From Candidatus Thermokryptus mobilis (lineage in GTDB: Bacteria; Bacteroidota; Ignavibacteria; Kryptoniales; Kryptoniaceae), in assembly GCF_900070205.1 (NCBI RefSeq), contig NZ_FAOO01000005.1:66512-130511 (forward strand): a stretch of DNA of 64,000 bases, in the 5' to 3' direction. The position numbers and the translations under genes are program-made. Below are positions 54,055-63,826 of the stretch, one piece after another. Each line of letters starts with the position of its first letter. Within the stretch, counting starts at the first letter, position 1. The notes beneath the pieces were generated by a model. The model had not been told where the DNA came from, ran no database searches, and worked only from the letters and a program-made list of their open reading frames with translations.

Positions 54055-54891
54055 TTATTTTCCGTAAAACATTTCCTCAAACTTTTCCTTTTCGGGGTCG
54101 GATTTATATTTTACAACAAACACCTCTTCAAGTTTTGTAAAGTCAACCGATGGTTTAACTTTTATGACTTTGAAAAGCCCTTTTGCAGAATTATCTGTTT
54201 CAACAACCACTCCTATCTCCATCCCTGGGGGGAAAATCGTGCTATATTCAGAAGTTATGACGACATCCCCGGGTTCAACATCCATCGTCTTAGGGACATT
54301 AAGCATTGAGAGATATTCACCGCCTTCCCAAGCAATTATGCCATCAACTCTACTTCTTTGAATTTTAACGCTTGCTCTGAAGTCCTTATGGAATAAAATC
54401 ATCCCAACAGAATAATTTTTACCAACTCGTATAATCTTACCGATAACACCGGATTCGCAAACGATGGGCATATTAACCTCAACCCCATCGCCTGATCCAA
54501 CATTTAGAATGATATAATTTCTCAAATTAATAAGCGACTTCCCAACAACATCAGCTGAGACAAGTTCATAATCGCTGTTTCTCTCTTTAAAACGAAGCAA
54601 TTCCCGCAGGCGTATATTTTCAAGCTTTTCCTCTTGAAGTTGATTTAATTGTGCAAGCAACATCATATTAATTTTCTTCAGTTCCTTATTCTCCGCCTGC
54701 AAGTTGTAAAAGTTCGGTATTATATCAGTGATTGATTTCGTAAATCCGACAATTTCAAGCGCAACTTTACTAACGAGATGGGACTTCGGTGATTTTGAGC
54801 TGAAAAGAAGGACAATTGATATCGCAACAAGAATTGAGAGGATAAGATATTCCTTAAGATGCCCGGTTATTTGAGTTAAAATTCTCAACAT
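54055..54891 (-). CDS. mreC: Rod shape-determining protein MreC
   Basis: 278-residue periplasmic protein anchored by one N-terminal helix (about 16-32, YLILSILVAISIVLLF). A coiled coil (NLQAENKELKKINMMLLAQL) is followed by two beta domains with VGKSLINLRNYIILNVGSGD and PGDVVITSEYSTIFPPGMEI. The ATG at 54891 shares a base with the mreB stop (TGATG). Activates PBP2. Confidence 0.93.
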   Translation of the reverse strand: MLRILTQITGHLKEYLILSILVAISIVLLFSSKSPKSHLVSKVALEIVGFTKSITDIIPNFYNLQAENKELKKINMMLLAQLNQLQEEKLENIRLRELLRFKERNSDYELVSADVVGKSLINLRNYIILNVGSGDGVEVNMPIVCESGVIGKIIRVGKNYSVGMILFHKDFRASVKIQRSRVDGIIAWEGGEYLSMLNVPKTMDVEPGDVVITSEYSTIFPPGMEIGVVVETDNSAKGLFKVIKVKPSVDFTKLEEVFVVKYKSDPEKEKFEEMFYGK

Positions 54892-55916
54892 CAATATCTT
54901 TGACTTTTAATGAGAACCTTTGAATAAGCTTCAAGGTTTTCAAGGACTTTACCAGCGCCTCTGACTACGGCGGTTAAGGGGTCTTCAGCCACATGAACCG
55001 GAAGCCCCGTTTCCATTCTTATCCTCTCATCAAGTCCTTTCAAAAGCGAGCCGCCACCAGTTAACATTATGCCACGATCAAGTATGTCAGCTGCAAGTTC
55101 AGGGGGAGTTCTTTCAAGTGCGAGTTTTATCGCATCAATTATGGCAATTATTGGTTCGTTCAACGCCTCACGAATCTCAACAGAACTAACTTCAACGATC
55201 TTCGGTATCCCAGTTACAAGGTCTCGTCCTTTGACTTGAATTGTAACCTCTTCTTCAAGAGGCATCGCTGAACCAACTTCACACTTTATATCCTCAGCTG
55301 TCCTCTCACCGATCAAGACATTATACGACTTCTTGAAAAGCTGAATTATTGCATTGGTCATCTCGTCACCAGCTATGCGTATTGACTCTTGCGTTACAAT
55401 CCCCGAAAGAGCTATAACGGCTATTTCGGTCGTCCCACCGCCGATATCAATTATCATATTTCCATATGGTTCAGTCACATCAATTCCTATCCCAATTGCA
55501 GCAGCCATCGGTTCAGGGATTAAATGAACTTCTTTTGCACCAGCGTGTTCAGCAGAGTCACGAACCGCCCTTTTCTCAACCTCGGTCACACCACTTGGAA
55601 CACTTATAACGACACGTCTACTCGGAAACCAATTCACATGAATTTTCTTTATGAATTCCCTTAACATCCCCTCCGCCATCTCAAAATCAGCTATCACGCC
55701 ATCTTTAAGTGGTCTTATTGTTTGTAGGTCCTTATGAGTCCTTCCGAGCATTTCCTTTGCTTCATGCCCTATGGCGACGATTCTCCTTGTACTTCTGTCA
55801 TAAGTTACAATTGATGGCTCATTTAATACAATGCCCTTTCCCTTCATCCATATCAAAGTGTTTGCGGTTCCAAGGTCAATTGCTATATCAGCTGTAAATA
55901 AATTGAAAAGTCCCAT
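54891..55916 (-). CDS. mreB: Actin-like cell shape protein MreB
   Basis: Forms membrane-bound filaments that guide the elongasome, 341 residues. DLGTANTLIWMKGKGIVLNE is the phosphate-1 loop, IIDIGGGTTEIAVIALSG phosphate-2, and MLTGGGSLLKGLDERI the adenosine loop. The N-terminus MGLFNLF forms the usual short amphipathic tether. Shape is therefore probably rod-like. Downstream of purH by 17 bases, so purine and shape genes share a transcript. Confidence 0.97.
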   Translation of the reverse strand: MGLFNLFTADIAIDLGTANTLIWMKGKGIVLNEPSIVTYDRSTRRIVAIGHEAKEMLGRTHKDLQTIRPLKDGVIADFEMAEGMLREFIKKIHVNWFPSRRVVISVPSGVTEVEKRAVRDSAEHAGAKEVHLIPEPMAAAIGIGIDVTEPYGNMIIDIGGGTTEIAVIALSGIVTQESIRIAGDEMTNAIIQLFKKSYNVLIGERTAEDIKCEVGSAMPLEEEVTIQVKGRDLVTGIPKIVEVSSVEIREALNEPIIAIIDAIKLALERTPPELAADILDRGIMLTGGGSLLKGLDERIRMETGLPVHVAEDPLTAVVRGAGKVLENLEAYSKVLIKSQRY

Positions 55917-55933
55917 TTCCCTTTCTAAATTTT

Positions 55934-57472
55934 TTAGTGTTTGAAATGTCTTATTCCAGTGAAAACCATTGCGATGTTATATTCATCCGCTATTTTTATC
56001 ACCTCTTCATCCCTGATTGAGCCACCGGGTTGAATTACAGCTGTTGCACCTGCTTTTATAGCTTCAATCAAAGCGTCTGGAAAGGGGAAGAAAGCATCAG
56101 AGGCAACTACGCTACCTCTCAAATCGTGCCCCATCTCTTTTGCCTTCATTACTGCGATTCGCGATGCATCAAGGCGTGACATCTGTCCAGCCCCAATCCC
56201 AAGCGTTCTATCTCTGCGAGCATAAACTATAGCGTTTGATTTAACATGCTTTACGACCTTCCACGCAAAAATCAACGCCTCCATCTCATCAACCGTTGGT
56301 TTCCTTCTCGTGACGACCTTCAAATTCATCGGCTCAAGGTCAACATTGTCAACTTCTTGAACAAGAACACCCCCTATGACTTTCTTGAAGTCAAAATCAA
56401 ATTTTTTTATATCAACACCCTTGTACCTTATCAACCTTCTATTTTTCTTGTGGGATAGAAAATTTAACACATCAGAGGGGAAATCCGGGGCAATTATAAC
56501 TTCGCTGAAAATACCGTCAATTTCAATCGCCGTCTTAAGATCAAGCGGTCTATTAAAAGCAATTATCCCACCAAATGGAGAAATTGTATCGGTTGCAAAC
56601 GCCTTTTTGAAAGCCTCAAGTATTGATTTATCATCAACTCCAACACCGCAAGGATTCGTATGCTTAACTATCGCACAAGCTGGCTTGTCAAATTCAAGGA
56701 CAAGTTCCGTTGCCGAACTTATGTCAAGTATGTTGTTGTATGAGAGTTCCTTACCGTGAAGTTGTTCAAAATAATTGAAGAAATCGCCATAAATAGCTCC
56801 TCTCTGATGCGGATTTTCCCCATAACGCAAATTTTTAATCTTAACAAGATTTAAATGAAAAACGCTTGGCAATACATCCTCGGTTAATTGCGAAAACAAA
56901 AAGTTTGCAATCCTCGCATCATAATCTGATGTGTGCTGAAATATTTCAATCGCTAGTGAAAGACGCGTCCTTTCTGAAAGTTCGCAACCATTTGATTTAA
57001 GCTCTGAAATTATCTCCCCATATCTTTTTGGATTCACAACGCCAGCTACATACTTGTAGTTCTTTGCGCTCGCACGAAGAAGCGTTACTCCACCGATGTC
57101 AATTTGTTCAATAGCATCTTCAAACTTAACATCGCCTTCAGAAATAAAACTTGAAAAAGGATAAAGATTGACAACAACAAGGTCAATGGGTAAAATACCA
57201 AACTTATTTAACTGCTGAATATGTTCGGGATTGTCTCTTACAGCAAGAATCCCGGCAAGTATTTTCGGATGAAGTGTTTTAACCCTGCCGTTGAGTAATT
57301 CAGGAAAACCAGTCACATCTTCAATCTTTAAAGCATTAACCCCATTTTGGGCAAGATAATTATATGTTCCACCCGTTGATATTATTTCTATGCCAAGGTT
57401 TTGGAGTTCCTTTGCGAAATCAACTATCCCAGTTTTATCTGAGACACTGATGAGTGCTCTTTTAATTTTCAT
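55934..57472 (-). CDS. purH: AICAR transformylase/IMP cyclohydrolase
   Basis: Last two steps of IMP synthesis, 512 residues. The N-terminal IMP cyclohydrolase domain begins ALISVSDKTGIVDFAKEL and GIEIISTGGTYNYL, with NGRVKTLHPKILAGIL; the C-terminal transformylase has LRYGENPHQRGAIYG, KHTNPCGVGVDDKS and SDAFFPFPDALIEA. Overlaps purN by 11 bases. Confidence 0.96.
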   Translation of the reverse strand: MKIKRALISVSDKTGIVDFAKELQNLGIEIISTGGTYNYLAQNGVNALKIEDVTGFPELLNGRVKTLHPKILAGILAVRDNPEHIQQLNKFGILPIDLVVVNLYPFSSFISEGDVKFEDAIEQIDIGGVTLLRASAKNYKYVAGVVNPKRYGEIISELKSNGCELSERTRLSLAIEIFQHTSDYDARIANFLFSQLTEDVLPSVFHLNLVKIKNLRYGENPHQRGAIYGDFFNYFEQLHGKELSYNNILDISSATELVLEFDKPACAIVKHTNPCGVGVDDKSILEAFKKAFATDTISPFGGIIAFNRPLDLKTAIEIDGIFSEVIIAPDFPSDVLNFLSHKKNRRLIRYKGVDIKKFDFDFKKVIGGVLVQEVDNVDLEPMNLKVVTRRKPTVDEMEALIFAWKVVKHVKSNAIVYARRDRTLGIGAGQMSRLDASRIAVMKAKEMGHDLRGSVVASDAFFPFPDALIEAIKAGATAVIQPGGSIRDEEVIKIADEYNIAMVFTGIRHFKH

Positions 57473-58085
57473 TTTTTATGATCACCTTTCTTCCGAAAAC
57501 ATTCACTTTTCCCTCAACGAACAACCTTATAGCTTCGGGATAAACCTCATGTTCAACTTTTAAAACCCTCTCCGCAAGCGTCTCGGGTGTATCATCGTCT
57601 TTAACTTCAACCGCCTTTTGTAAAACTATCGGACCGTGGTCATATTCCTCATCAACGATATGGACCGTCACACCGGTTATCTTAACCCCTGATTCAATCA
57701 CCGCCTTATGAACATTAATCCCATACATTCCTTGTCCGCCGAAAGATGGAAGCAACGCCGGATGAATGTTCAATATCCTGTTTCTGTATTCGCTCACCAC
57801 TTCAGCCGGAATTTTTTTCATATAACCTGCAAGAACTACGAGTTCAACATTTCTCTTCCTAAGTTCGCTTAAAATTTTATCCACATACTCCCTATCACTT
57901 GAAAACTGGCTCCTGCTGATGTGAAGCGCATCTATCCCTTTTGAACGGGCTATCTCAAGGGCACCAGAGCTTGAGTTATTACTTATCACAACAACAACCC
58001 TTGCCTTTAACCTTCCTTCTTCAATGGCTTTAAGGATTGCCATAAGATTTGAACCACGTCCAGAGGCAAAAACAGCGATATTCAT
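57462..58085 (-). CDS. purN: Phosphoribosylglycinamide formyltransferase
   Basis: Transfers formyl from 10-formyl-THF to GAR, 207 residues from the chosen ATG. NIAVFASGRGSNLMAIL is the phosphate loop; the catalytic Asn/His/Asp triplet is in RILNIHPALLPSF (Asn, His) and DEEYDHGPIV (Asp). A Bacteroidota-type promoter ending near 58107 supports the ATG at 58085 over in-frame ATGs upstream. It opens the purN-purH-mre operon. Confidence 0.93.
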   Translation of the reverse strand: MNIAVFASGRGSNLMAILKAIEEGRLKARVVVVISNNSSSGALEIARSKGIDALHISRSQFSSDREYVDKILSELRKRNVELVVLAGYMKKIPAEVVSEYRNRILNIHPALLPSFGGQGMYGINVHKAVIESGVKITGVTVHIVDEEYDHGPIVLQKAVEVKDDDTPETLAERVLKVEHEVYPEAIRLFVEGKVNVFGRKVIIKNEN

Positions 58086-58114
58086 ACTGATGATTAACGC
58101 TTTCATTTTCTGCT

Positions 58115-58146
58115 TAAATTTAATACTTGCATGACAAATTATCAAA
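58115..58146 (-). promoter_or_regulatory. Promoter of the purN-purH-mre operon
   Basis: On the minus strand TTTG (58143-58146), 20 bases, TAAATTTA (58115-58122): Bacteroidota type, one mismatch. A start near 58107 would give a leader of about 22 bases before the purN ATG. Confidence 0.58.
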
Positions 58147-58192
58147 TGGAGGCTAAAAGTAGGATTTAAAAATCGTAAGGTTCGTTGTCTTT

Positions 58193-59422
58193 CTAACTTG
58201 TGGATTCACCACTTTCAATCCCCCTGGGTTGAATTGCTGCCAAAATTTTATCAAGCATAAGCTTTGCTCTCTTGCTCCAAAACATCCACTCCTTTATCCC
58301 CGCCCTTTGCCTTAAAATGAAACTATCATCTCTTGAAACCCTCACCGCCTCGTCCAAATATCTCAGAAATTCTTCTCGCTCCCTCGCAACGAAAACGAAA
58401 TCCAACAATTCACGGCTTATATAAATCCCGGTTGAAACAACCGGTTTCCCAGCGTAAATGTATTCATACACCTTCATAGGGTCATTTGAGAGTGTAAACT
58501 CATCAACTATATGTGGAACGACGCAAACATCAAAAGAAGAAACATAATTGGGAATTTCATCATAATGTCTCTCACCAAGAAAAAAAACATTTTTCAATCT
58601 ACTCAATCGCTTCACCCATCCCCTGACATCGCCATAAAATGGACCAACAAAGACGAAACTATAATTGCTTCTATTTTGAGCAAGATATTCAACAAGTCCG
58701 AAATCAATCCTCTTTGAGATGACCCCAACATAACCAATCATCGGTCTCTTAATACCCCGCAGGTCATCTGGACTCTTGGCACAGAAATTCATTTCACAAA
58801 CACCGTTATGAATTACGATTACCTTATTTTTTGACGGTGGGAATCTCTCCTCAAAAAATTTCTTCACATTCTCATTCACACAAAATATCAACTTCGCCTT
58901 GTTTGAAATATCAAAATAAACATCGCACAGATAGTCATAAAGGTTTTTCAACGATGGATGTAAACAGAGATTATCAATGGCGTCAAAGAAGAAAAACCTT
59001 GGGTCTAACGAATCAACGAGTTTTTGAGCGAATGGATTGAAAGATAACAAAGCAAAATCGGAAATTCCAAGATATCCAAGAGCCGTTAAAAATTTATCAA
59101 TGAAACCCTTACTCCCATAAACTTTATCAAACCATAAATGCTTTTCAAAAATTTGCCTTACTCCAAAATTGAAATACTCAAAGAGATAAACCTTTTCATT
59201 CAATCTTTTTAAATTATCAAAGACCTTCCAAGCACCACTTATGCTCAATTTCCTAAATTTAAAAAGCGTCAAAATTGACCTCGGTCTTTCCACAATTACA
59301 ACCCTTCTGACCCTCTCATCTTTAATTATCTCCAAAATCAAATGCAAATCCCTATCCCTGAACCCAAGGTTTTCCCCCTTCAGAAAGTCGTTATAAGGTA
59401 GGATGATAAAGTCAATTCCCAT
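58193..59422 (-). CDS. Glycosyltransferase family 1/4-like protein
   Basis: 409 residues. The C-terminal half is a GT-B donor domain: KNKVIVIHNGVCEMNF, RPMIGYVGVISKRIDFGL, YSFVFVGPFYGD, VFFLGERHYDEIPNYVSSFD and PMKVYEYIYAGKPVVSTG. The N-terminal half is an unusual acceptor domain. Likely builds a surface glycan, but donor and acceptor are unknown. It overlaps the NHL-repeat gene by 11 bases and is the last gene of the parAB-ridA operon. Confidence 0.82.
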   Translation of the reverse strand: MGIDFIILPYNDFLKGENLGFRDRDLHLILEIIKDERVRRVVIVERPRSILTLFKFRKLSISGAWKVFDNLKRLNEKVYLFEYFNFGVRQIFEKHLWFDKVYGSKGFIDKFLTALGYLGISDFALLSFNPFAQKLVDSLDPRFFFFDAIDNLCLHPSLKNLYDYLCDVYFDISNKAKLIFCVNENVKKFFEERFPPSKNKVIVIHNGVCEMNFCAKSPDDLRGIKRPMIGYVGVISKRIDFGLVEYLAQNRSNYSFVFVGPFYGDVRGWVKRLSRLKNVFFLGERHYDEIPNYVSSFDVCVVPHIVDEFTLSNDPMKVYEYIYAGKPVVSTGIYISRELLDFVFVAREREEFLRYLDEAVRVSRDDSFILRQRAGIKEWMFWSKRAKLMLDKILAAIQPRGIESGESTS

Positions 59423-60233
59423 CGCTTTTGAAAATTAATTTATAAACGAGAACCTCTTTATCTGTCAAACAATAAATCAACGAATTTTGATAAGCAATAT
59501 CCCTAACCGTTTCACCAAAAGAAATTTTAGCGATTTTCTTTCCATCATAGTCAAACATAAAAACATCTTTACCATCAGCAACGAAGATAAGCGAATCCGC
59601 GAAAACGCCTGTTGGTTTATTAAATAGACCCAAGCCAAATCGTTTTAAAAAATTCCCGTAATAATCATAAATCAAGACATCATTCTCATCAAGAACCACT
59701 ATTAAATTTTGTGGTGATATTGAAATTTGGATCGGATTTATCAACCTACCTTGACCAGCTTCAATTCCTCCGAAGACCTTTACAACTTGATTAAGCTTGT
59801 TAATTTTTACGCATCTGACATTTTCAGCATCAATTAAAAACAATTCATCAAATTTTGAGACGGCGACGCTTCTCGGGAAAGCGAAAAATTTCCCATCGTC
59901 GGCATTACCTTTAAAAGTAGCGATGAAATTCAAATTTTTGTCAAATCTCTGAATCCTATGATTGTTGTAATCCGCAACATAAATCGCAACTCCTCTTTTT
60001 GCGTCAACATCATATGGCTGATCAAATTCAAGCTCGCCCCAACCGTAGCCAGTCACATGCGCAAGTAATTTCCCCGCGCTTGAAAATTTTTTAATTGAGT
60101 TATTTCCAGTGTCGGCAACATAAACTTCACCAGTAGGACTTATTGAAATGCCATGCGGATTTGAAAACTCACCAAATTTAAAGAGAAACTCAACTTGCAC
60201 TTCAATCAAAGGGACAAAAAGAAGCCAAAACAT
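59412..60233 (-). CDS. NHL-repeat beta-propeller protein
   Basis: 273 residues of NHL repeats, a six-bladed propeller, with a hydrophobic N-terminus (MFWLLFVPLIEVQ) that may be a signal peptide or anchor. Repeats are recognised by segments such as NPHGISISPTGEVYVADTGN with NSIKKF, AIYVADYNNHRIQRFDKN, and NPIQISISPQNLIVVLDEND. Probably extracytoplasmic and protein- or ligand-binding; no catalytic motif. Next to a DUF5683 gene. Confidence 0.85.
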   Translation of the reverse strand: MFWLLFVPLIEVQVEFLFKFGEFSNPHGISISPTGEVYVADTGNNSIKKFSSAGKLLAHVTGYGWGELEFDQPYDVDAKRGVAIYVADYNNHRIQRFDKNLNFIATFKGNADDGKFFAFPRSVAVSKFDELFLIDAENVRCVKINKLNQVVKVFGGIEAGQGRLINPIQISISPQNLIVVLDENDVLIYDYYGNFLKRFGLGLFNKPTGVFADSLIFVADGKDVFMFDYDGKKIAKISFGETVRDIAYQNSLIYCLTDKEVLVYKLIFKSDGN

Positions 60234-60234
60234 T

Positions 60235-60711
60235 TTAAAATCTGTAATGTAATTTTATTTTACCGGGGAAAATTTGAATTGACAAATTTTCACCAACATC
60301 AAAATTGTAAAGGTGCGCGTCAACATAAGCATCAACTATATTGGCAAGATAAAGCAAAGCAAGATAAATGCCGAAAAGGTCACGCTGGTCCCTGTAAAAG
60401 TCCCTTAAACGTTTGTATCTATAATCACCGCCCGAGATTTCAATGCTTCTGATATAGAGCTCGCGGTAATATCTGTAGTTCCTGTCATTCTGTTTAAATT
60501 CATAGACAAAATATCCAGCAAGCCCGTAAATGATTGGGACTTTCCAGTAGGATTTATTGTAAAATTGCCCAAGTCCTGGCAAAACGGCACTCATCAACAT
60601 CGCTTTGGTTGGAGATTTCAGCTCGGCTTTTTTGGCTGTCTTTGAAGTGTCAGTTTGAGAAAGTGAAATTGAAAAGACGAGAAAGAGAAAAATTAGAATT
60701 TCCTTTTTCAT
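60235..60711 (-). CDS. DUF5683 membrane protein
   Basis: 158 residues. A signal peptide ([15 protein letters not shown]) is followed by a conserved DUF5683 segment, [20 protein letters not shown] with [12 protein letters not shown], and later [17 protein letters not shown]. Found widely in Bacteroidota relatives; function unknown, probably at the outer envelope. It overlaps ridA by 4 bases (ATGA). Confidence 0.85.
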   Translation of the reverse strand: MKKEILIFLFLVFSISLSQTDTSKTAKKAELKSPTKAMLMSAVLPGLGQFYNKSYWKVPIIYGLAGYFVYEFKQNDRNYRYYRELYIRSIEISGGDYRYKRLRDFYRDQRDLFGIYLALLYLANIVDAYVDAHLYNFDVGENLSIQIFPGKIKLHYRF

Positions 60712-61100
60712 TTCCCTTGTTTAACAATCGCTATTAAATCAATTTCTATCTTGACATCTCTTGGGAGACGCGAAACTTCAACAGTTGTCCTAGCTGGGGG
60801 TGAATTCTTAAAGTATTCTGAATAAACCTCGTTCATAGCTGAAAACTCGTTCAAATCCTTCATATAAATCGTCACTTTTACAACATCATCAAATGTTGAT
60901 CCCACTGCTTCAAGGATTGCTCTCAAATTTTCAAGCACGCGCCTTGTTTGTTCTTTTATATCACCTTGCACGACTTGATTTGTCGTGGGGTCAATTGGGA
61001 TTTGCCCAGCCGTGAAAATTAAATTTCCAGCGATAACCGCCTGGCTATATGGACCAATTGGTTTTGGTGCTTTTTCAGTGTAAATAATCCTCTTTTCCAT
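60708..61100 (-). CDS. ridA: RidA family reactive-intermediate deaminase
   Basis: Hydrolyses reactive enamine/imine products of PLP enzymes, 130 residues. [20 protein letters not shown] and [20 protein letters not shown] then [20 protein letters not shown] contain the catalytic arginine of the RidA subfamily. The ATG at 61100 has GGAGGG five bases upstream and fits RidA. A longer in-frame start at 61166 would add a 22-residue stretch resembling a signal peptide (see findings). In the parAB operon. Confidence 0.9.
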   Translation of the reverse strand: MEKRIIYTEKAPKPIGPYSQAVIAGNLIFTAGQIPIDPTTNQVVQGDIKEQTRRVLENLRAILEAVGSTFDDVVKVTIYMKDLNEFSAMNEVYSEYFKNSPPARTTVEVSRLPRDVKIEIDLIAIVKQGK

Positions 61101-61172
61101 TTTCCCTCCGGAAATTGTTGACAGGAAAAAAATAATTGAAAACAGCAATAAAAAAACGACACGCATAAAAAA

Positions 61173-62093
61173 TCACTTTGAATTTTTTTCTATTAGTTCA
61201 AAAAGTTCAAGCAACCTCTCAAACTCATCGTCAGAATAAAACTCAATGACAATCTCTCCTCTGCCACTGCTCATTTGTTTGATTTTAACTTGGGTTCCAA
61301 AAATTCTTTTCAACTTTGATTCAATATCCCTAAATCCAGCTTGGTTACTTTTCTTTTTTGATGATTTTTCTTCAATGATCTTCCCCTTTGAAAGGTCGCG
61401 CACAATTTTTTCAACTTTCCTGACAGACCAACCCTGTTTTACAATTTTACTCCATATCTCAACCTGAAGTTTTCTACTTGGTAAATTTATCAAAGCCCTT
61501 GCATGTCCCATCGTTATTTCACCGCGTTTTAAACTTTCTTGAATTTGTTCGGGAAGCTTTAGCAACCTTATGAAATTTGCAACCGTAGTCCTATCTTTGC
61601 CAATTTTTTTCGCTATCTCTTCTTGGGTATATCCAAGCTCTTCAATTAACCTCTGATAAGCTTTTGCTATTTCTATAGGATTTAATTTCTCGCGTTGGAT
61701 GTTTTCAATAAGTGATAGCTCAAGAAGTTCTTTTTCTGATTCAACTTCAATTATATATGCTGGGATATGTGTAAGACCTGCTTCAGTTGAAGCCCTCACT
61801 CTTCTCTCACCAGATATAAGCTCATACATCCCCCCGGGTAATCTCCTTACGGTGATGGGTTGAATGACGCCTTTTTCAATTATTGACTGCTTTAACTCCT
61901 CAAGCGCGGTTCTATCAAAAGTTTCTCTTGGTTGATATGGGTTTGGTTTTATCTTTGAGAGTTCAATTTTAGCTATCACACCGACAGATTGACCATCATC
62001 AAAGCGAATTTCTTTTGAGTCAATGCTTATCTCTTTCGTCGCTACTTTCGGTATAAGAGCATCAAGTCCTCTCCCCAATCGTTGCCTGCTCAT
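61173..62093 (-). CDS. parB: Chromosome partition protein ParB
   Basis: CTP-dependent centromere-binding protein, 306 residues. LGRGLDALIPKV at the start, then the ParB/Srx domain (KIKPNPYQPRETFD and ISGERRVRASTEAGL with PAYIIEVESEKEL), the helix-turn-helix YTQEEIAKKIGKDRTTVANF, and a C-terminal dimer domain. The start overlaps the end of parA by 32 bases. I did not find a parS site in the part I read. Confidence 0.93.
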   Translation of the reverse strand: MSRQRLGRGLDALIPKVATKEISIDSKEIRFDDGQSVGVIAKIELSKIKPNPYQPRETFDRTALEELKQSIIEKGVIQPITVRRLPGGMYELISGERRVRASTEAGLTHIPAYIIEVESEKELLELSLIENIQREKLNPIEIAKAYQRLIEELGYTQEEIAKKIGKDRTTVANFIRLLKLPEQIQESLKRGEITMGHARALINLPSRKLQVEIWSKIVKQGWSVRKVEKIVRDLSKGKIIEEKSSKKKSNQAGFRDIESKLKRIFGTQVKIKQMSSGRGEIVIEFYSDDEFERLLELFELIEKNSK

Positions 62094-62882
62094 ATCTGTT
62101 TGATTTGTTTACTTTTTCATTCCGCTGTATCAACTCTTCAGCAACCTTAGCGTAGGCAATTGCCCCAGGGGATTTAGCGTCATATAAAAGTATTGGCTTG
62201 CCGTGACTTGGGGCTTCGCTCAACTTCACATTCCTTGGTATCCTCGCCTCAAAAACTCTGTCTTTGAAATATCTCTCTATTTCTTCTGCAACTTCATTTG
62301 ACAACCTCAATCTACCATCATACATCGTTAAAAGAACACCCTCAATGTCAAGTTTCGGATTCAACCTTCTTTGATGATCTTTATTGTGTTAAGCAATTGC
62401 CCCAGTCCTTCAAGTGGTAGGAACTCGCACTGAACGGGGATCAAAACGGAATCAGCTGCCGTTAAGGCGTTCAAAGTTAAAAGCCCAAGCGATGGAGGAC
62501 AATCTATTAAGATGTAATCATACTTGTTTTTCAATCTTTCAATCGCTTTTGCAAGGATTCTTTCCCTTCCCTGAAACTCAATTAATTCATATTCACTTCC
62601 AACCAACTCAATTTTTGAAGGTATAAGCTCAAGATACTTTAAATAAGGGTCTGAAAAAGTAACTATAGCGTCCTCGGGTCTAATTTTGCCAAGTAAAACT
62701 TCATAAATCGTTTTTTCATATTCTGGTTCAACTCCCAAGGAACTTGTCGCGTTTGACTGCGGATCAATGTCAATTAAAAGAGTTAGCCTCTCCAAAGTTG
62801 CAAGATAAGTCGCTAAATTAACAGCTGTTGTCGTCTTCCCAACGCCTCCCTTCTGATTAGCAATAGCAATAACCTTACCCAT
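62062..62882 (-). pseudogene. parA: Chromosome partition ATPase ParA, split by a -1 frameshift
   Basis: Two adjacent frames together give one normal ParA/Soj of about 270 residues. The N-terminal part (62361-62882) has Walker A KGGVGKTT at 11-18, [20 protein letters not shown] and [19 protein letters not shown], and ends IKIIKEG then stop. The C-terminal part resumes one base back as [18 protein letters not shown] with GRLRLSNEVAEEIERYF and IPRNVKLSEAPSHGKPIL. Restoring one A in AAAGAAGG (to AAAGAAAGG) at about 62367 joins them. Either a real loss-of-function mutation or a sequence/assembly error; parB is intact and overlaps it, which makes an error quite possible. Confidence 0.85.
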
Positions 62883-62955
62883 GGGAATTCACACTTTACT
62901 TTTACAGCGTTAAAATCAACTTTAATCTAACAATTTAAAACAAAAGTTTCAAGCC

Positions 62956-63802
<847 letters not shown>

Positions 63803-63826
63803 AAATTTATAGCACCTCCTCTATTT

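Noticed and set aside
62355-62375. Programmed -1 frameshift as the explanation for split parA
   Set aside because: Codons at the shift are AAA GAA GGT; slipping back one base gives poor re-pairing and no X XXY YYZ heptamer is present. A deletion or consensus error is simpler.
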